IMG/VR virus record: IMGVR_UViG_3300032220_001887
Location: 1-27,752 of that record
DNA from: a virus
DNA length: 27,752 nucleotides
Reading direction: 5' to 3' (one strand)
The position numbers and the translations under genes are program-made. The notes beneath the pieces were generated by a model. It was not told where the DNA came from and made no database searches. It saw only the letters and a program-made list of their open reading frames with translations. The first letter of the stretch is position 1. Every line of letters begins with the position of its first letter. This document shows, in pieces, positions 25,401-27,752 of the stretch.

Positions 25401-27752
25401 AGAACCAGTAGTACCTGAAGTACCACTTTCACCTGATGTACCTGATGTGCCCTTATTTCCTGAAGTACCGTTTGAACCATTTGAACCTGAAGTTCCTGAT
25501 TCACCTGATGTTCCAGAGGTTCCATTATTACCGCTTGTTCCGTTAGAACCATTAGAACCTGAAGTTCCGCTTATTCCACTTGTACCTGATGTGCCGTTTT
25601 CGCCTGAAGTTCCGTTTGAACCTGTAGTACCTGAAGTACCGCTTACACCTGATGTACCTGAAGTTCCATCAGCACCTGATGTACCATTAGAACCAGTTGT
25701 ACTTGATGTGCCGCTTATTCCACTTGTACCTGATGTGCCATTTTCGCCTGAAGTGCCATTTGAACCTGTAGTACCTGATGTGCCTGAAATACCTGATGTG
25801 CCAGAAGTGCCATTTTCTCCACTTGTTCCATTTGAACCTGTAGTGCCTGATGTACCTGAAATTCCCGATGTGCCATTTGCACCTGAAGTGCCGTTTGATC
25901 CAGTTGTACCTGAAGTACCACTTATGCCAGAAGTTCCTGTTGTACCATTTTCACTACTTGTTCCGTTAGAACCAGTAGTACCTGAAGTTCCGCTTATACC
26001 TGATGTGCCATTTGTACCATTTTCGTCACTTATTCCGTTAGAACCAGTTGTACCTGAAGTTCCGCTTATTCCACTTGTACCTAAAGTTCCATTAGCACCT
26101 GAAGTTCCATTTGAACCTGTAGTACCTGATGTACCTGATTCACCACTTGTACCTAAAGTACCATTAACACCTGAGGTTCCGTTAGAACCATTTGAACCTG
26201 AAGTTCCTGATTCTCCACTTGTACCTGATGTGCCATTATTACCATTTGTTCCGTTTGAACCTGTAGTTCCTGAAGTTCCGCTTATACCACTAGTACCTGA
26301 AGTACCGTTTTCGCCTGAAGTGCCGTTTGACCCAGTTGTACCTGAAGTACTTGAAATACCAGAAGTACCTGATATACCATTTTCGCCACTTGTTCCATTT
26401 GAACCAGTTGTACCTGAAGTGCTAGATTCACCTGAAGTTCCTGATGTGCCCTTATTTCCTGAAGTACCGTTTGAACCATTTGAACCTGAAGTTCCTGATT
26501 CACCTGATGTACCTGATGTGCCATTAATACCTGATGTGCCCTTTGAACCTGAAGTTCCTGAAGTTCCTGAAATACCTGATGTTCCTAAGGTACCATTTTC
26601 GCTACTTGTTCCATTTGAACCTGTAGTACCTGAAGTACCGCTTATACCTGATGTACCTAATGTGCCATTTTCACCACTTGATCCATTAGAACCTGATGTG
26701 CCGGATGTGCCTGATATGCCTGATGTACCATTTTCGCCTGAAGTACCGTTTGAACCTGTTGTACCCGAAGTACCGCTTATACCTGAAGTACCTAATGTGC
26801 CATTAGCACCTGAAGTTCCGTTTGAACCATTAGAACCTGATGTTCCTGATTCGCCTGAAGTACCGTTTGTACCATTGTTACCTGAAGTTCCGTTTGAACC
26901 AGTTGTACCTGATGTGCCTGATGTACCTGAAGTGCCATTAGCACCTGAAGTTCCGTTTGAACCTGTAGTTCCTGAAGTTCCTGATAAGCCTGATGTTCCT
27001 AAAGTACCACTTTCACCACTTGATCCATTTGAACCTGTTGTACCTGAGGTACCTGAAATACCTGAAGTTCCTGATGTTCCATTTATACCTGAAGTGCCAT
27101 TAGAGCCTGTAGTTCCTGAAGTACTATTATTACCTGATGTGCCTGCACTACCTGTTGAACCTGAAGTTCCACTTTCACCTGAAGTACCGTTTGAACCATT
27201 AGCCCCTGAAATTCCATTTGAACCAGTTGTACCTGAAGTACCTGATTCGCCTGATGTACCTGAAGTACCGTTAGCTCCTGAAGTTCCTGAAGAACCTGTA
27301 GTACCTGAGGTGCTACTTATTCCGCTTGTACCTAAAGTACCATTAGCACCTGAAGTTCCTGAAGAACCTGTAGTACCTGAAGTGCTACTTATTCCGCTTG
27401 TACCTAAAGTACCATTAGCACCTGAAGTTCCTGAAGAACCTGTAGTACCTGAAGTGCCTGATTCGCCTGAAGTTCCATTGCTACCACTAGTTCCTGATGA
27501 ACTACTTAAACCTGATGTTCCTGATGAGCCAGATGTTCCTGTAGTACCTGATGTTCCTGAAATACCTGAGGTACCATTTTCACCACTTGTTCCATTTGAA
27601 CCTGTAGTTCCTGAAGTACCACTTATACCTGATGTACCGTTTGAACCATTTTCTCCTGAAGTTCCTGATGAACCTGAAGATGCACTTAAAGCTGATACTC
27701 CTGATGATCCTGAAGTGCCATTAGCACCTGAAGTACCGTTCGAACCTGTAGT
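19446..27752 (-). CDS. Giant collagen-like (Gly-X-Y) fibre protein, N-terminus beyond window
   Basis: A single frame, open at the right edge, encodes at least 2768 residues. I checked the Gly phase on nearly every line from 23521 to 27752 and it never shifts, so this part belongs to the same gene. About 860 triplets of Gly-X-Y follow one another, with X and Y mostly Ser, Thr, Asn, Ala, Glu, Ile and Val, and essentially no Pro or Hyp-type GPP. Typical units are [19 protein letters not shown] and, nearer the C-terminus, [16 protein letters not shown]. Regular Gly replacements (GLS-STS, GAS-ALS) recur about every 24 residues. The last 182 residues form a non-repetitive domain with nine Cys, several Trp and a final WTFSVERPG. 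It is probably a long trimeric tail or whisker fibre with a C-terminal tip, possibly glycosylated by the adjacent cassette. The fibre role is inferred from context and repeat type. Confidence 0.82.
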   Translation of the reverse strand, partial: TTGSNGTSGANGTSGSSGVSALSASSGSSGTSGENGSNGTSGISGTSGTTGSNGTSGENGTSGISGTSGTTGTSGSSGTSGLSSSSGTSGSNGTSGESGTSGTTGSSGTSGANGTLGTSGISSTSGTTGSSGTSGANGTLGTSGISSTSGTTGSSGTSGANGTSGTSGESGTSGTTGSNGISGANGSNGTSGESGTSGSTGSAGTSGNNSTSGTTGSNGTSGINGTSGTSGISGTSGTTGSNGSSGESGTLGTSGLSGTSGTTGSNGTSGANGTSGTSGTSGTTGSNGTSGNNGTNGTSGESGTSGSNGSNGTSGANGTLGTSGISGTSGTTGSNGTSGENGTSGISGTSGTSGSNGSSGENGTLGTSGISGTSGTTGSNGTSSENGTLGTSGISGTSGTSGSKGTSGINGTSGTSGESGTSGSNGSNGTSGNKGTSGTSGESSTSGTTGSNGTSGENGISGTSGISSTSGTTGSNGTSGENGTSGTSGISGTSGTTGSNGTNGNNGTSGTSGESGTSGSNGSNGTSGVNGTLGTSGESGTSGTTGSNGTSGANGTLGTSGISGTSGTTGSNGISDENGTNGTSGISGTSGTTGSNGTSSENGTTGTSGISGTSGTTGSNGTSGANGTSGISGTSGTTGSNGTSGENGTSGTSGISGTSGTTGSNGTSGENGTSGTSGISGTSSTTGSNGTSGADGTSGTSGVSGTSGTTGSNGTSGENGTSGTSGISGTSGSNGSNGTSGNNGTSGTSGESGTSGSNGSNGTSGNKGTSGTSGESGTSGTTGSNGTSGENGTSGTSGISSTSGSNGSNGTSGENGTNGTSGVSGTSGTTGSSGTSGANGTSGTSGISGTSGTTGSNGTSGNNGTSGTSGESGTSGSNGSNGTSGENGTNGTSGVSGTSGTTGSNGTSGENGTSGTNGISGTSGTTGSNGTSGANGTSGISGTSGTTGSNGTSGENGTSGTSGISGTSGSNGTSGESGSNGTSGISGISGTTGSSGTSGINGTNGTSGESGTSGSNGSNGTSGNKGTSGTSGESGTSGTTGSNGTSGNNGTSGTSGESGTSGSNGSNGTSGVNGTLGTSGESGTSGTTGSNGTSGENGISGISGVSGTSGTTGSNGTSGANGTSGTSGESGTSGTTGSNGTSGANGTLGTSGISGTSGSNGSNGISGENGTLGTSGISGTSGSNGSNGISGENGIAGTSGVSSTSGTTGSAGTSGANGTNGTSGESGTSGSNGSNGTSGKNGTSGTSGESGISGSNGSNGTSGENGTSGTSGISGTSGSNGSNGTSGENGTLGTSGISGTSGSTGSNGTSGANGTLGTSGESGTSGTSGSNGSSGNNGIDGTSGLSATSGSNGSNGISGENGTSGTSGISGTSGSSGSAGSTGNVGTNGLSQLSGTSGSSGSNGTTGDAGTNGLSQASGTSGSSGTSGSTGNAGNSGDSALSGTSGTSGSNGSNGENGAAGNSGLSSTSGTSGSTGTNGSSGNAGNSGASALSGTSGSSGTNGSSGATGNDGTSGASATSGTSGSNGSNGTAGNDGTSNISGTSGTSGTTGSNGESGVAGTSGLSATSGTSGSTGTNGSSGDAGNSGLSATSGTSGSTGSNGTSGESGTSGTSGISGTSGTTGSNGTSGANGTSGTSGESGTSGTTGSNGTSGANGTSGTSGVSGTSGSTGSNGTSGENGTSGTTGISGTSGTTGSNGTSGANGISGTSGESGTSGSSGSNGENGAAGNSGLSQTSGTSGSSGSNGNAGVAGASALSATSGTSGSNGSNGENGASGNSGLSSTSGTSGSAGSNGTSGANGTSGTSGESGTSGTTGSNGTSGANGTSGTSGVSGTSGSAGTNGSNGENGIAGTSGLSSTSGTSGSAGSNGENGIAGTSGLSATSGTTGSSGSNGNTGIEGTSGLSATSGTTGSSGSNGNNGANGNSGNSGISGTTGSNGSNGESGVAGTSGLSATSGTSGSSGSNGNNGNAGNSGLSAISGTSGSSGSNGSNGNAGVAGASALSATSGTTGSSGSNGNNGANGNSGNSGISGTTGSNGSNGDTGNKGASAISGTSGSSGSNGNNGVAGNSGNSGLSGTSGSTGSTGSSGNAGGNGNSGLSGLSGTSGSTGSNGNDGGNGNSGLSGVSGTSGSTGSTGSNGNAGGNGNSGLSGISGTSGSTGSNGSIGNAGNNGASAISGTSGSSGSNGNNGVAGNSGNSGISGTNGSNGSNGNAGNNGNSGLSGTSGSTGSNGNNGANGVSGNSGISGTNGSTGSNGNNGGNGNSGLSGTSGSTGSTGSSGNAGGNGNSGLSGLSGTSGSNGSSGNAGNNGNSGLSGISGTSGSNGSNGNNGDAGASGNSGLSGTNGSNGSNGNAGNNGNSGLSGLSGTTGSNGSSGNNGNAGGNGNSGLSGTSGSNGSNGNAGNAGNNGASALSGTSGSSGSAGSSGIVGGDGISAVSGTNGSSGSSGNNGNNGVSGNSGVSGTNGSNGSNGNSGNSGNSGNSGVSGTTGSNGSNGNNGNSGNSGNSGVSGVSGTTGSNGSNGNNGVNGNSGNSGVSGTTGSTGSSGISGGPGNSGLSGTSGISGTSGTAGSNGNAGNSGSSGTSGDEFWVIASHSNIFTQDYTSPSADFYSGDDNCGWAGCDWNLATRVDTDTSTSFICPTNNNCAISNPHNLQSGDILKLCGNSSIGKANSGLYWYVGYYKCSDGVDGTTKAYNITILFDGNETYTGPVTCNTDPDQYYLCFTDSHTLTASLDNCDVQWVLGWRVDGLASNGLTKLSWTFSVERPG
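21658..21749 (-). repeat. 92-bp direct repeat, copy 1 (copy 2 at 21955-22046)
   Basis: The 92 bases from 21658 (GTTCCTGATATTCCTGAG...) to 21749 recur exactly at 21955-22046, an offset of 297 nt (33 Gly-X-Y triplets). The frame is kept. This is a sign of in-frame segmental duplication. Confidence 0.85.
22243..22346 (-). repeat. 104-bp direct repeat, copy 1 (copy 2 at 22747-22850)
   Basis: The 104 bases from 22243 (GAACCTGATGTACCACTT...) recur exactly at 22747-22850. The offset is 504 nt, which is seven 72-nt units, so the larger duplication respects the supra-repeat period. Confidence 0.85.
27289..27432 (-). repeat. Near-exact 72-bp tandem duplication in the fibre gene
   Basis: Copies at 27289-27360 and 27361-27432 differ at a single base (GAG versus GAA near position 20). 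A third copy begins at 27433 and diverges after about 24 bases. Each encodes the same 24 residues, [19 protein letters not shown] followed by ISSTS. This indicates a recent slip or unequal recombination event. Confidence 0.88.

Larger units (their letters stand above)
19997..27752 (-). repeat. Collagen-like 9-nt/72-nt coding repeat array
   Basis: Nearly 7.8 kb of imperfect 9-nt (Gly-X-Y) units organised in higher-order units, commonly 72 nt (8 triplets). Units near the right are GTSG/GTTG/GENG-rich; units left of about 22,250 are rich in GNNG, GNAG and GLSG. Identical long copies inside it (92, 104 and 72 bp) show continuing internal duplication. GC content is visibly higher than in neighbouring genes. 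Confidence 0.9.

Noticed and set aside
19874-27720. Many other open frames in the repeat region, on both strands (Gln/Val/Met-rich or Leu/His/Asn-rich)
   Set aside because: They are other-frame readings of the 9-nt repeat, which lacks stops in several frames. Their composition is a by-product of the repeat and none has a plausible start or context.
19997-27752. A CRISPR array or transposon-borne repeats
   Set aside because: Units are 9 nt nested in about 72 nt, imperfect, in-frame and without unique spacers, so this is coding repeat.
1-27752. tRNA or other structured RNA genes
   Set aside because: I saw no cloverleaf or T-loop signature in the few short non-coding gaps; nearly all of the window is coding.

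Overview
The window is part of a tailed-phage genome with a contractile (T4-like, myovirus-type) tail. It is AT-rich and almost entirely coded on the minus strand. Tail sheath, tail tube, a gp26/PF12322-type baseplate protein, tape measure, a LysM/gp53-like wedge protein and a baseplate hub-like protein follow each other in the usual order. Start codons are preceded by A-rich leaders with no visible Shine-Dalgarno sequence. With the very low GC content this points weakly to a Bacteroidota host; the host is inference only.

Layout, reading the minus strand from right to left. (1) 27752-19446: one uninterrupted frame, open at the right edge, encoding at least 2768 residues of proline-free Gly-X-Y (collagen-like) repeat built from Ser, Thr, Asn and Gly, ending in a Cys-containing globular domain of about 182 residues. 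(2) 19372-12711: a tightly packed operon with a three-domain glycosyltransferase, an FkbM-type methyltransferase, a GT-A glycosyltransferase, a GT4 glycosyltransferase, a TibC/BAHT-type O-heptosyltransferase with its four-cysteine iron-finger signature, and a small coiled-coil protein. (3) 12659-10554: tail sheath. (4) A VSR-like homing endonuclease on the plus strand (9026-10498), inserted between sheath and tube. (5) 8909-1: tail tube, PF12322-like baseplate/hub protein, an overlapping small protein, tape measure, a three-repeat small protein, and three baseplate/tail proteins, the last cut by the left edge.

An exact octamer, TATTTATA in the coding direction, lies 14-34 nt upstream of the first gene of each transcription block (six sites). 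A one-mismatch copy precedes the plus-strand endonuclease. It is the best candidate for this phage's late promoter, and it is the reverse complement of the T4 late promoter octamer. Hairpin terminators at 8366-8402 and 10503-10531 separate blocks.

The most notable idea is that the glycosyltransferase/methyltransferase cassette, sitting between a giant Ser/Thr-rich fibre gene and the sheath gene and apparently under the same promoter type, decorates the phage's own collagen-like fibre (or its Ser/Thr-rich sheath domain). This would be a self-glycosylation system built around a heptosyltransferase family otherwise known for modifying bacterial autotransporter adhesins.
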